Source: Heliopora coerulea (Eukaryota > Cnidaria > Anthozoa > Scleralcyonacea > Helioporidae). Taken from it: a stretch of 64,000 bases of DNA. This document shows, one piece after another, positions 25,288 through 36,888 of the stretch. The position numbers and the translations under genes were made by a program. The stretch is taken from positions 186,001 through 250,000 of the forward strand of contig JASJOG010000085.1 in the NCBI GenBank assembly GCA_030142905.1, given 5' to 3'. How positions within the stretch are numbered: the first letter of the stretch is position 1; each line of letters begins with the position of its first letter. The notes below the pieces were generated by a model. It was not told the DNA's origin. It was given only the letters and a program-made list of their open reading frames with translations, and made no database searches.

Positions 25288-28200
25288 ATGGAGGAAGAAC
25301 GAAAAAGAAAGAGTTCAGCCTCGGCTATGTACCTTTTATATGCCGAGGGATGTTGCTTACTTCTGTTAGGCACAGTTGTGTTGGTTTGTGGGTTTATTGT
25401 AAACTTTCACAAGGATTTCGATGCAGTTACAGTGGAAGCACAATTCGACTATCCGCAGTACTGGGTCGGATTAACGGTAGGCAAAAACATGAATTCTACA
25501 CTTTCTAACTACATACTCCCATTTTTGTTTACGTCGCTCATATGGAACGCCCCGCAGCAACATAACTGAGTGGTTTCAGTTAATAATTTCATTAACTGAT
25601 CTTCAGAACTAAAAACACTTGCTGGAAAGGATAAATTGCTTTAACTAAGATGGAAAGATCTTTTTACTTCTCCAACATAAATAATGAATTTGTTGCGTAT
25701 CGTGTTTACGATAGATCATCTGTTTGTATCAGTCATTCATGGTGTCTTCAACTACCCACGTCAATTTCCTGCCAGCCACGCAACGACCCTCTGAACGAAA
25801 ACATCAAAACTCTGATATCCAAATCAGGGTCAACTTCTGAGAGGTCTATCGCAATATGTCGGTTTAAGGGTTCTTCCATCAAAAAAGTAAAAATTTCAGA
25901 TGACATGACAATTCAGATGACATGACAATTCAGATGACATTTAGGTGACATGACAAGACAGATGTAAACATATTTAAAATAATTTACATCTGAATAACTC
26001 ATAAAATATCATCAAACATAATTGTTGGGAAGTTCATGCTTAGCTCTGATACGAGTATCTCTTTAAATTCTTGTCATCACAACTTTACGAAACAGCTTCA
26101 TAATAGTGTATGAAAAACTTTCCATCATCCATTTCCATCGCGGTGCACAATGACCATAATCACGGGGAAACTGGTTAACTTCTGCCAATCGCTGACACTA
26201 CAGTATAATTCTGATCTTCCCAGTGCTATACTGGTTGAACGGAAGGGTTCTAAGGCATTTTAAAGCCAGCCTGAATGAATACTTTCATTGTGGTGCTAGA
26301 AATACTTCTAACAGTCATTGAAAATCAACAAGAACATTCGCTGAGATATCTTTTTAGACTCATTATTTACCTCGATTGCAAATAGGAGCTCCGTTCGTCA
26401 TGGCGGAGCGACCGAACACCGAGAAACGTAAGTTAAGTTCATGTTTATGTCAATTTAAGTTTGGATAAACGCTTCGCTGTACAAGAAAATATCAGGCGAG
26501 ATTTTGTTCGCGAGTCACGGCCGACAAACGACATGCCACTGACCATTAAGGATTCCACAGCTAACTTAAATATACTAAACTTCACAGTATAAACGAATTT
26601 AGTGAAGTAGTTTGATTATGCTCTCGTAGATGTCTTTTTTTGTCAGGTTTGGGATAACGGCTAACGAGTTTACAGGTGCTTGGGGCATATTAACAAAACA
26701 ATCTGTTGAGGAATGCGAGGTAGTCGTTTACAATTCGTAGGTAGGAAGGCGACCTTGTTAATGGTATCTGAAGAATGGAATCTCATTAGTTGCTCTTGCA
26801 TGTGACCTTTTACATGATCGTATGTTTTGGAGTTTTCAATCACAGGTGATTGTTTGCAACCCACGCATAAAAAAGCAACAATGCCGGTTTAGTTTAGGAC
26901 TACAATCTGGGATTTATGAAAGTGGCTAAATGTTGAAAATAATTTATTGAGTATCGTATTTGTACCCACAGTTGTTTTCAACCCATTAGCTAAACAATTG
27001 AAACAGTAAGTTTTACTCGCTATTTACCTCCAATCCTTATCTCGTTCGCTCCCCTTTCGTCTCTCCCAGTAAGGATGCTTCCCTCCTTCAGCGTTCATAC
27101 CTTCCTTAACACTCCTAACTCTTCATGGACCTCTTGTCCGTAGGGTTTCCTGACGTATGCATCGGCAGTACATTTTTTCTAAAAACATAGCGAGATATTA
27201 GAGGGCAGTTGCAGATTATCCACTGTATTATCCATAACACATATGCATAACACACACACATACACACACACATATATATGCATATGATATATGCGTATAT
27301 CAATTACCCCTGCCGAATCGGTTGGTTATCGGGGGTTGGAAAAATTGTTGATTCACTTTGGCCGATTTTACAGGCGTCGGATGGGACAGCTAAAATATTT
27401 GACGAAAAACCTAAGACAGTGTACCGGAGGCCTAGAAATTTAAGAGATAGTTTGGTGAGGGCAAGGGTTAAGATGGGAAATATAGGAGATAAAGGGATGA
27501 GGAAATGTGGTAAATCACGCTGCCAGATTTTCAACTTTGTAGAAGAGGGCAGTAGCTTTGGGGATGATCGGGGGCTTATGTATTATATTAATTACGGCTT
27601 TGATTGCGATTCGGCAGGGGTGATTTACTTATTAACTTGTAAGAGATGTTCAAAAATATACGTGGGTAGTACTGTTACATCCTTCCGAAAGAGGTTTAAT
27701 AACCATAAAAGTAGCTTGAAACGGTTTGGAAAAGGTCAAAGAGGTATTGCGGGCGAGCATTTGTATGCTCATTTTTATGAAGGACATAAGGGAATTGAAG
27801 ATATTCAAGTGAAGATAATAGATCGAACGGATATAAATGACCCTACGTTTAGAGAAGGCTTTTGGACTTATAAATTTGACACCTTTGTTCCGAAAGGTTT
27901 GAACCTTAGGGATTTCTCATTATAAAAAATTTTAATTGTAAATATTGTTTTTGGGTATAAATAAGGGCTCCTCACTTTGTAATCTGTATCCTTGATAAAG
28001 GGGCAGCGCCCCGAAACGTTGGAGATGAGTTATTAAAGATTTTAATCTGTGAGATTTTATATATATATATATACAATAGCAAGACAAGGTAAACTTGGGT
28101 TACTTCATAAAGATTTACTACAAATTTGTTTCGTATGGCAAGCTGAGCCTGCCACACTCGTGAGCCTGCCACACATCACTATCTGACGAGTGTGGCAGGC

Positions 28201-31200
28201 TCAGCTTGCCATACGAAACAAATTTATAGTATATCTTTATGAAGTAACCCAAGTTTACCTTGTCTTGCTATTGTAATTCGCTCTGCTCTGGTATTGAGCA
28301 CTCTCTTCGTACGATTTTTAATAAAATCTCACTTATCTATGTATCTATATCTATATCTATATCTATATCTATATCTAAATCTATATCTATATCCATATCT
28401 ATCTATCTATCTATCTATCTATATATATATATATATATATATATGCGTGTATTAAAGAAGTCTCTGGTTGCCGGGCTGTCAACTTTGGGGAACGAAAACT
28501 TTGAATGTGATATTATAGCTACGTTTGTAAAACTGTACTGCGCTGCACTGTTCTGTACTATTCGTCTTATCTACCAGATGTTTATTCTGTATCGGAATAT
28601 GTATCCCGATGTGTCTGAGATCTGAGAAAGGATTCGTAAATTCCGAACTAGTTCATGCAAAGTAGCATGCGAAATCTCAATGAAGTAGAGCCACAAAACA
28701 GTATCATGGAATGTAGGTTTTTCGTCGTTTCACAATCTGCTGGAAAATAATACTAAAGAGGTATACAATAGTCAAGCAATGCAATCCCAGTCTTTTTTTT
28801 TACCTATTCATGCTCAAAACGTGAATTAAGAGCAACAGGTTTGAATTAAATGTAACCTTTCATTGTTATTTCATTATTTCATTTTTAGTTCTTCGTAACA
28901 TCTTTCGTGGTTATCGCAGCTGGTAGTCATCAGGAGAACAGATGGCTGGTAAGACAATGTTATACCTGTCCTTGCCGAACTTGAAATCTTTAATATTATT
29001 TCGGGGCATTCTTATGGTTAAAACTTTTTTAAATTCTCGCAAAGTCTGTCAGAAAAAATATCAATTTTCTCCAGCAATATCCTCGGACAACCGATGAGCA
29101 ATCTTCGTTTAAAAAACATTTGATCGGACAACTCAGCGATAAAAACCAAGTACTCGATCATTTCAATGTTTAAGAATTCGACTAAATTTTAACATGTTAG
29201 ATTAATACTGAGATCACACTTGCGTGTGTTTGAGTGAGTTACAGTCTGATAACCACACATGAGCTGTTAACTTTCTGATCAACGTCGTATTTTGTACTTA
29301 ACAGGGACATAAGATCTACAACGTCAACTCGAACGACTGTGCTTTTAAAATTTCGGCATTTAAACAAACCACGGTTTACTGACCACCGTTCTTGATACTT
29401 GTGGCTTGTTTTGTGACTCCTAAAACCCTTCAGTCCTCCTAAAACGACTGTAGTTTCAGGTTGAATTCAATCTTAAGAAACAACTGACGTCGTCCTTAAG
29501 ACGTGAAAATGTTCAGGGTGACTTAGTATGGAGAACGACGACGGTGATGAGAATGTGCTGGACAGTAAAAATTATTCATTCTCTTTGTATTGCATGAAGA
29601 ATTCTTTTATTTAATGGACGTCGTCATCGTAGATCTCAAGGAGCCTAATATTAAATGGCTTAACTTTTTACTACTCGGCAGGTCTTGAGCGCTTTGATCC
29701 TGTTCCTCATTTGTATATTCGCTTCCTTGTTTGCGTTGGTTGCTGAGGGCAACGACTGGATCAGACACAAAAACGCAGTCAGAAGAAAGAGCTTTTGGGA
29801 CTCCGAAGAGAACTATGACTGTCGATCGGAATCATCCAGCTGTGTTTGCATTAACAGCATAACAAATGGTAACGCCTTTCTTTTTATTTCTTATTGAAGG
29901 AATAATCTCGACCTCATCATTCAATTAAAATTAGTAAAAATTAACTACATAACATAACATAACATAACATAACATGACATTAACATGAGATTAACATAAC
30001 ATAACATAACATAACATAACAACATAACAACATAACATGACATGACATGACATGACACAATATAATATAACCCAACAACATAACACGACACGACACGACA
30101 CGACACGACATGCTATAAACAAAAATAAGATAAAATAAAATAAAAAAAATAAAATAAGAAACCCCAGGCTGCTCTTCATCTTAGTTATGGCTATCTCAAA
30201 ACAGAACACATCTCTCTCTTATTCTCTTTACGACAATAAACTATTAGAACTGTCTTTCTTTCAGAACGAAAGCGGATTTCTGGTGACTTAGACTGCGACA
30301 TGCTTAGCCGGTTGAATTACATATACGGTGGAGTTCTGTGTTGTGTCCTGGCGGGCGTGTTTTTCACTCTCTCGTCTATCATTATTTTGGTGATATTCAT
30401 TCCACTGCAGCATTTCACGATTCCCGAAGTAAGTGGAATATGGATGAAGTAAAGAATGAAATGGGAAGGAAAGGGAGAGGATAAATGGAGACACACGAGT
30501 GGGGAGGACAGGACAGGACAGGGCAGGACAGGAGGGAAGGGGAGGGAAGGGGAGGGAAGGGGAGGGAAGGGGAGGGAAGGGGAGGGGAGAAGAGAGGAGA
30601 GGGAGAGGAGTGGATAGGAGAGGTGAGAAAGGAAAAGAGAGGATACGAGAGAATAGGAAAGGAAAGAATTGGAGAGGGAACCAGAGCAGATGAGAAAGAG
30701 GAGAAAGGAGTGGATAAAAGACAGGAGAGGAGAGGAATGGAACGGAATAGACCTGGAAAGAAAGACAAGGGAAAGAGAACGAGAGACAATGAAAAGAATG
30801 AAAGAGAAAGTAAAGGAATAGGAGAGAAAATGACAGAAAATCAAACAAAGGGAAAGGAAAGGAACTGACTACCTTTTGTGCTTTGTTGTAGCCCAAGAGA
30901 AAGATTAGGAGAATTACCATATTAGAAGAAAAAGATGAGAAACGTAGTCCTGTAGCCGTCCACAAACCAAGGCAAGTTGAACAGCCAGAAGTCGAAGAGA
31001 TAGTGGTCAGAGAAGTCAGGCCGAAACGCAGAAGAACGATAGTTTACGATGAGCCAATACCACAAGTTAGACCTCAGCCTAAACACTTTCTTGACCCCAC
31101 CGAAGTTCCCGTAGAAACCCAGCCCAGAGAACAATTAACCAGCGTCGACAAAATGGAACGGCGTGAAACTGAGAGGGTGATATCCCACGTCTACGATGAA

Positions 31201-31887
31201 GGTCGCCTGGTCACACAGCCTAGACCCAGGCCTTCACAACAACCACCCCCAGTCTTCGATGAGCGTAAGTTTATTGCTAACCCAAACTTTAGGAAAAAGT
31301 CGCCTAGGAAGACACAGGTATATCGTTTCGGGGAAGCTGCTCCTTCTCCGTTAATTGTCCGAAGGCAGAAACCCGTGTACTCGGAAGAACCCGTCGTACG
31401 ACAAAGATTACTCGTGAACAGCGGGGAGCCTCGCGTGAACCAAGAGAGGAGACTGGTACCTGTCCAAAAAAGATCCTTTGTGTACACAGAGGAAAGACCC
31501 CGAATGTACACAATGGAAAGATCCCGGGCTTACATCGATGAAGTTTCTCGAGGACTGGTGCAAGGAAGACCAAGAGCAAACAGTGACGAAGAACGAGTCT
31601 TTATCGATGGAAGAGGTCGAGTGTATACCAGCAAGAGGTCTCGTAAGTACACGGGAGAAATGCAACGTGTGGTCAGGCAAGGTAGACCCAGGGCTAACAG
31701 TGACGGTGGACCACCCGAGTACAGCGGAGATAAGCCACGTATGTTCACGGAAGAATTCATCCCCGCTGCAACGCCAGTAATAACAATGCAGACCCAGCCG
31801 CCAAATGCACGAGGGTACGACAAGCAGCTTGAAAATAACCTACAATCCGCCAATAAATGGTCCGACAGGCCACCGACACCATATTAA
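25288..31887 (+). CDS. Gene 4: CD20/MS4A-like tetraspan with a very long tyrosine/arginine-rich tail (5 exons, about 531 aa)
   Basis: Exons: 25288-25476, 28889-28948, 29682-29868, 30265-30428, 30892-31887 (TAA). Phases 0, 0, 1, 0. Exon 1 starts MEEERKRKSSASAMY and ends PQYWVGLT, with Thr replacing the usual last Pro. Exon 2 is FFVTSFVVIAAGSHQENRWL. Exon 3 gives TM3, EGNDWIRHKN, then cysteines C-x7-C-x-C. Exon 4 gives LDCDM and TM4. Exon 5 alone encodes 331 residues, longer than the rest of the protein. It has repeated VYDE/VFDE and VYTEE-type motifs, two QGRPRANSD copies and a terminal RPPTPY. The tail is probably cytoplasmic and could carry many phosphotyrosine sites. Intron 1 (3.4 kb) hosts a Penelope-like fragment and a palindrome. 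Intron 4 is a GGGAA-rich purine tract. A damaged 3' half of this gene recurs at 51744-53016. Confidence 0.78.
27300..28072 (+). mobile_element. 5'-truncated Penelope-like element with GIY-YIG endonuclease domain
   Basis: An open frame to TAA at 27923-27925 carries the linker typical of Penelope-like retroelements (VYRRPRNLRDSLVRA, then a KCGKSRC cysteine motif). A GIY-YIG nuclease domain follows: GVIYLLTCKRCSKIYVGST, FRKRFNNHK, and a downstream REGFWTYKF with the conserved Glu. The reverse transcriptase is missing, so this is a 3' fragment starting just after a CA/TA microsatellite. The 3' tail contains CCCCGAAACGTTGG, frequent in such elements, and runs into (TA)n. It sits in intron 1 of gene 4 in the sense orientation. 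The fragment itself is unbroken. Confidence 0.8.
28073..28274. repeat. Large inverted repeat (two 88-bp arms, 26-bp spacer) beside the Penelope-like tail
   Basis: The left arm, starting ACAATAGCAAGACAAGGTAA, is mirrored by the right arm, ending TTACCTTGTCTTGCTATTGT. The inner ends are GCCACACTCG and CGAGTGTGGC. A few mismatches occur mid-arm (TTTACTACAAATTT against AAATTTATAGTATATCT). Outside the arms, GTGAGATTTTAT at the left has an inverted partner, ATAAAATCTCAC, near 28324. The symmetry may therefore once have been longer. Confidence 0.85.
28335..28445. repeat. (CTATAT)n / (CTAT)n / (AT)n compound microsatellite
   Basis: Hexamer CTATAT repeats pass into CTAT tetramers and then AT dimers. 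It lies in intron 1 of gene 4. Confidence 0.9.
29940..30060. repeat. (AACAT)n pentanucleotide array in intron 3 of gene 4
   Basis: Runs of AACAT with AACATGAC variants. A longer relative of this array stands at the deletion point in the pseudocopy (51885-52060). Confidence 0.85.
30470..30860. repeat. Purine-only GGGAA/GAGA-rich tract in intron 4 of gene 4
   Basis: It contains a run of GGGAAGGGGA-type decamers at 30530-30590 and nearly 400 bp with few pyrimidines. The open frames in it on both strands are composition artefacts. The same tract, shortened, occurs in the pseudocopy at 52430-52770. Confidence 0.85.
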
Positions 31888-32204
31888 GTGAACAATATCC
31901 TCAGAAACCCAGCTATCAAATTGAAGCAGTTGACCCACGGTGAAACATTGTATGCAATATCACAGCAGTTATAACATAGCACCGACGAGAATGAGAATAA
32001 GTCAGCGGGTAGCATTACGATCAGAGTTAGGGTTAGCGTCAAGGAAAAAAATCAAGTTACGATATGTGTTGGGATCGGACTTTTATTAACCTAACGCTTA
32101 GCTGTACCTTTTCCACAAATTTCAACATTTTGAAATATCCTCCTCGTATGTAATACATAATGTTAGTAAATGTGATAGCTTGGTATATATTATGTTTTTA
32201 GTAC

Positions 32205-32330
32205 ACGCGTTCTCAAGCCATTTTACGCAGGAAGACTTTCGTAACCTTGGGTTTAACGGCCTATTGCCATTGAGATGATCCTCTAAACATTTAGCTGCGC
32301 GAACTCAGATGGTAAAGAAACGTTACATTT
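32205..32330 (-). mobile_element. Highly degenerate tRNA-derived SINE relic
   Basis: The phrase TCTCAAGCCATTTTACGCAG followed by degraded box-B and box-A regions matches the layout of the better SINE at 47815-47940 (TCTCAAGCTATTTTACTCAG). It is shared with copy B near 53170-53290. Confidence 0.45.
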
Positions 32331-34026
32331 GGTACTGGTCGGTCTATTGGTAGGTTGGATGTATAGCCAATCTCCAAGTCTCAACATGTCGTGTATTTAA
32401 ACACACCGAGGCTGTGAGGTTCAATGGTTGGAGCATTTCACAGGGCGATCACATTCTCTACTTCACCAAATGTAACCCTCGTTCGCCGTCTAAGTTTGAG
32501 TTGGTGAATGGCTAAAATATCTCACAGGCGATCACCTTCTATACTTGTCTTGAAACGAAAGCGTTGAAGCGAAGAGAAGACTTCATTCAAAGGGAAAAAA
32601 TCTTAACGTCCATTTTCCAGGACCCAAAATAGTAGTTTCCATTGTTTCCCTTCTCAAGTACTCCAGCCCCTCGAAAAACCGCAAAGTTCTTCCTCGAAAA
32701 ATCTTGAACAAATCCCGTATTGTCTGAAAGCTTAACAATGTGCAGTTCCGATCCTAAATGGATTGGACCAGAGACATGAACACAATTTTTCGTGGTGTTG
32801 TGGTCTTGTACGGTAGTACCAAATATCAACCCTGACTATAGATGCGAAATTTACTTTCGTACAGCTTAACAAAAAAAGGCTCCGAATTTATTCTGCTACA
32901 AAGAATAGACCAATTAACAAGTGCTTAACTACAATACCCAGGTAAACAGTTTCCTATCCAGCTGAAAGATCGCGAATTTTTTTTCGCGTCAAAAGCGTTG
33001 GTTTTGTGTTAACGCTCCTCAGACATATTCAATTAGACTGTGGTTTTGTGGTGACATATTGGCGAAATTAATGAGAAGTTTTACGCTGGCTCTGTCACTG
33101 CAGGCAGGACACAATACATGTCGACATGTAACTAATCCGGAACGTATTTCAAAAGTTCATTCACCAAAAGATGCCAACTACCGAGCGTAAGTGTTCCAAA
33201 AATAAATATAACGGGTAAAATTTGGCGTCGTTTACCAATTTATTCTACCCAATTTATTCATAAGCCTTGAAAACATTTAATTGTATGTTGTTTTATAAGT
33301 GTACCGTTAGCTACAATAAGAAATTATAACTCTTAGTTTACATTAATAATGACAGAAGATCGACTAGTACATCCCAAAAAACGAAATTGAAAAGTTGGTT
33401 AAAGTAGTTTTTTGGAAAAGCTTACAAAGCCCTTGTGTGAGGGATGGACACACAAATTACCATGGCAGCTACAATAAATTACCTGCTATAACAATTTGTA
33501 TGCACGAAGGAAATGTCCGCTGTTAATCCATTGAAAGTCGATTGAACTACATGAACTTAAACTCCAATTCCTAGGATCAATGTCGTGTCAAATGGAACAA
33601 GTCTACTTGATGACTGATAAAAAGTCCCAACTTGTTTCCTATGAACTTGACAGGCCACGTTTTTTAACCCCTCAACGTTTGCTGAGTTGAATTATTCTGG
33701 CAAAAAAAGCAAGAATATAGTCAGTCGGTTACGGTCATATCAACATATGTTTAAAAGGTGTAAAGTAGACGATAAAACGAGCTCCTGTTAAGGAATTAGG
33801 TTCTTAATGACTTCATTAAATGCAGAAGAAAATTAGTCAAATACAGCATGGGATTATAAACTGGTGGCAATCTTAAGCTGTAAGAGAATTTCAACAAAGA
33901 ATTTTAAAAAGGACAATAGGTTTTAATGATAATTAACTTATAATACCTACTTAACCGTGATGAAATTTTTTATTACGCTTCAATTATCACTGCTCATTTT
34001 GTTTCTACATTTTGCAGTATCGTTTT

Positions 34027-34291
34027 AGCCTGGTTCACACGAGTAATACAAATGCAAACGCAAACACAAACAAAATTTACGTGTGAACCGGGGTAAAAAA
34101 AACACAAGCGCAAGCACGAGACAAAAGAACTTTTGTTTCTTTTTTGTCTAGCTCTTCTTACTTGCGCTAGTGCTTGAGTTAATTTCGTGTGTTTGTGCTG
34201 ATGCTTGCGTTTCCCCTTAAGAATACTTTCTTTGTCTCGTCTTTTGTTTCGTTCTTGTTCTTGCCCATGCTTCGTTCGTGTGACCTAGGCT
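34027..34291. mobile_element. MITE, copy A
   Basis: The left end AGCCTGGTTCACACGA is matched by the inverted right end TCGTGTGACCTAGGCT. The interior contains inverted AAACGCAAACACAAAC / TTTGTGCTGATGCTTGCGTT pairs. It is also present at 54973-55238, so it was inserted before the segmental duplication. Non-coding. Confidence 0.7.
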
Positions 34292-36888
34292 TTTGTACTC
34301 TGCTCGTGACATGCGCCAGATGAAGTATGGGATGGGAACCCTTATTATGAAAGGTAGTTCGCTTCGAGCTAGGAACAAGTGTCGACGTTCTAAAAGAGAC
34401 AGTACATTTGAAACATGCTTCGGCAGCGTTGCTTCAAGCTCAATGCTTTGTCACGTTTTTTTTTGTTTTTTTTTTTAAAAACAAGGCCTGTATGAGGTTA
34501 GTAGCAATAGCAAACTCTCAACGCGCAACGAATGGCCCAAGGTTTTACCTTACACAAGATTCCTATACCTTCTTGATGACATGTGCTAGCTATATGCTTC
34601 TCTATTTTGGTTTCATTGTGAGAGTAAGTGAAAGAGGGCGCACTGAATACCGCGCGGGATTCGAATATTAAGCTCGCATGTTTTTATTTCCATTTTAATT
34701 TCAATTAAAAATATAAAAATTTAGATCGAAATTATAAAACGAATCCAACCCTTAAAAGAGGAAAACATGTGAAAGTTTCAAGATGGATATCATCAAAGTA
34801 TGTGTAAAACATGTTGGAGCTGACCTCAACGATCAATTTGAACACTTCGACGCAATTTTTTGTTAGTAAATCCTCAAGAAGACATAAAAATACGAATTCA
34901 GCGTTACTTTTGCTAAACTTGAACTCAAAAGAACATTAAGGCCGTTGGTTATCATTCGAACATAAAGATGTTATTCCCAATCACCACATGGTGTAAGGAT
35001 TATTCAATGTGAACGTTTTCCAGTCTAAAAAAACCTTCGACAGGGAAATCTTTAAGTGTTCAAACTCTACTGCTATTGAGAGAAGTTTAGAAAATTCGGC
35101 ATTACCGCTTAGTACATGCACGTATTTGAAATTTTATTAAAGGAGTTTCTAGATTCGTCCTCAGGAAGTTAGGTATAAGTTTGCAGTTTCTATTGGCATC
35201 AGCAAACATTTTCGTCGTTAATCACAACTTCCCAAAGCTTTTATAGTTAAGGTTCCAGACCACAACTTTCCCAGAGAAACTGGCATACCTTGATGGTAGA
35301 TGTAATAAAGTAGGATGATGGGTTGAAAAATAATTTCATACTTAAGTAAGCGAAGTCGGAAAACGTTGCAAATGAGGGCAGTTTCTCGCCCTAAAAATTA
35401 AACGGTTTTCTGAAAGTACAAGAACCAGCACTACCCCGACTCTTTAAACTAATTCTTCCTGTTCTTACTCAATAAGGAGACTTTAACCCTCTATTTCGCT
35501 TAGTTTCCGCCCGATAACTTTGTTTTTCTTTTCTGGATGCGATTTACTCATCAAGAGGAGAAGTTCTGAAAAGTTGCCAACAAAACGATTAGAAAACGCA
35601 GAAATCAACTCAAAACTTTACATTATATGGTGAAATCCATATTTCAGCTGATAAGTCCTATGCTGTGACTACCAAATCCTGGGATTATCATGGAAAAGCC
35701 TTAGTTTGCATTAGTTTAACTTCTTGAAATGTTTCTTATACTTAAATGTGGTAACTTGGCAATATTACTTGCTGACCCTCATAAATCCCTAGCTGCATCA
35801 ATTTTATAATAGGTTTAATAATACGTGGAATCATGTCTATAAGAACATAAAATCAAAAGGTTTTTACTTAAATCAAGTGGATTTTGAGCACAATCACTGA
35901 ACTAAAAAACCTGCCCTCTTTCACAGCGAAGCTCGACAAAATAACAAACACAGTCAGACTGCGCCTTGGTCATTCAAATACACCAGAATGATCTGACAAT
36001 TGACATCAGTAGGACTTTCACTTTATCTGGGCACCGAGGCCATAGTGGCGAATGATATTTTCCATGAAATTGAAAACGAAACTACGCTAGCCAGGCAGCC
36101 GTAGCCGGTAGCAAATGATTTAAGCAGTGATGGTCCGTTTAAAAGTTGATCTCACATCGCATGTATCTCAAAAATTCCTTCAATCAAATCGTGACAGGAG
36201 CTTCCTCTAGCTCAAAATACCTTTCCACAAAAGCAGAAGAGATTCTAAACAAATTAGGAATGCCGAAAGGCCAATCACATGCCTACCAAAGATTTTTTTG
36301 TGTAGTAAAACGAACATGGTTGCAAAGTGCAATTAGCAAGTCTCCTTGTCAGTCAAAAAGTCAACAGAAAAGATTCAAAACAGTGACGTGGCGGCAGCAA
36401 CAACCACGAGCCCTCACTTACCGTTCTTATTCGTGACACACAGATGAAAAAATTCCATCGGCTTATTCATATTTACACCCCCTAACGACTACAATTTATA
36501 CAATGTCTCAATTAAAGTCAAGTGTCTCAACAAGTTGTCGTGATATCAATTTGAGAAAACATAATGAGTTAAGCGACTGTAACTGTTGATGGACACTTCG
36601 GCTTAATAAAACCAACTTAAGTATCAAATCAAAAGTACGACTAGTGTGCAAAAATACTTGAACATGTTGGATGATGTTGTTCGACCCACACAGCAACGAA
36701 TTTAAAAGCGTTTCAATGCTAACTCCAGGTGGTAGTTTCGTCTGACTAACCCAATGACATCCAGCAAAACAACAGACCACCAATACGCCCAAACGTAAGC
36801 AATAATAATTTAGTCACAATCACTTCTTCGAGCTGTTTAAGTGAAGATAGTACAACGCCCTGGCACTTCATTCTTAGGTCCCTCTGCC

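Larger units (their letters stand above)
31888..36888. other. Intergenic region between genes 4 and 5, duplicated at about 53017-57877
   Basis: No convincing coding exon. It holds a degenerate tRNA-like SINE remnant (about 32205-32330) and a MITE at 34027-34291. A short ATG-plus-donor string at 33171-33186 is listed in the findings. It matches copy B over its length with small indels. The gene 5 promoter should lie just left of 36889, and the sequence there is well conserved in copy B. Confidence 0.6.

Noticed and set aside
25110..25508. 132-residue + strand open frame overlapping gene 4 exon 1
   Set aside because: Different frame from the exon 1 that matches all paralogues. No family motif.
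30288..30965. Long open frames on both strands over the purine tract in gene 4 intron 4 (also 52333-52875)
   Set aside because: Ser/Pro/Phe/Leu-only or Gly/Arg/Glu/Lys-only translations reflect GGGAA/GAGA repeats. The frames are not conserved between the copies.
31191..31853. Several minus-strand and alternative-frame open frames opposite gene 4 exon 5
   Set aside because: Shadows of the real 332-codon + strand exon. They lack start or splice context.
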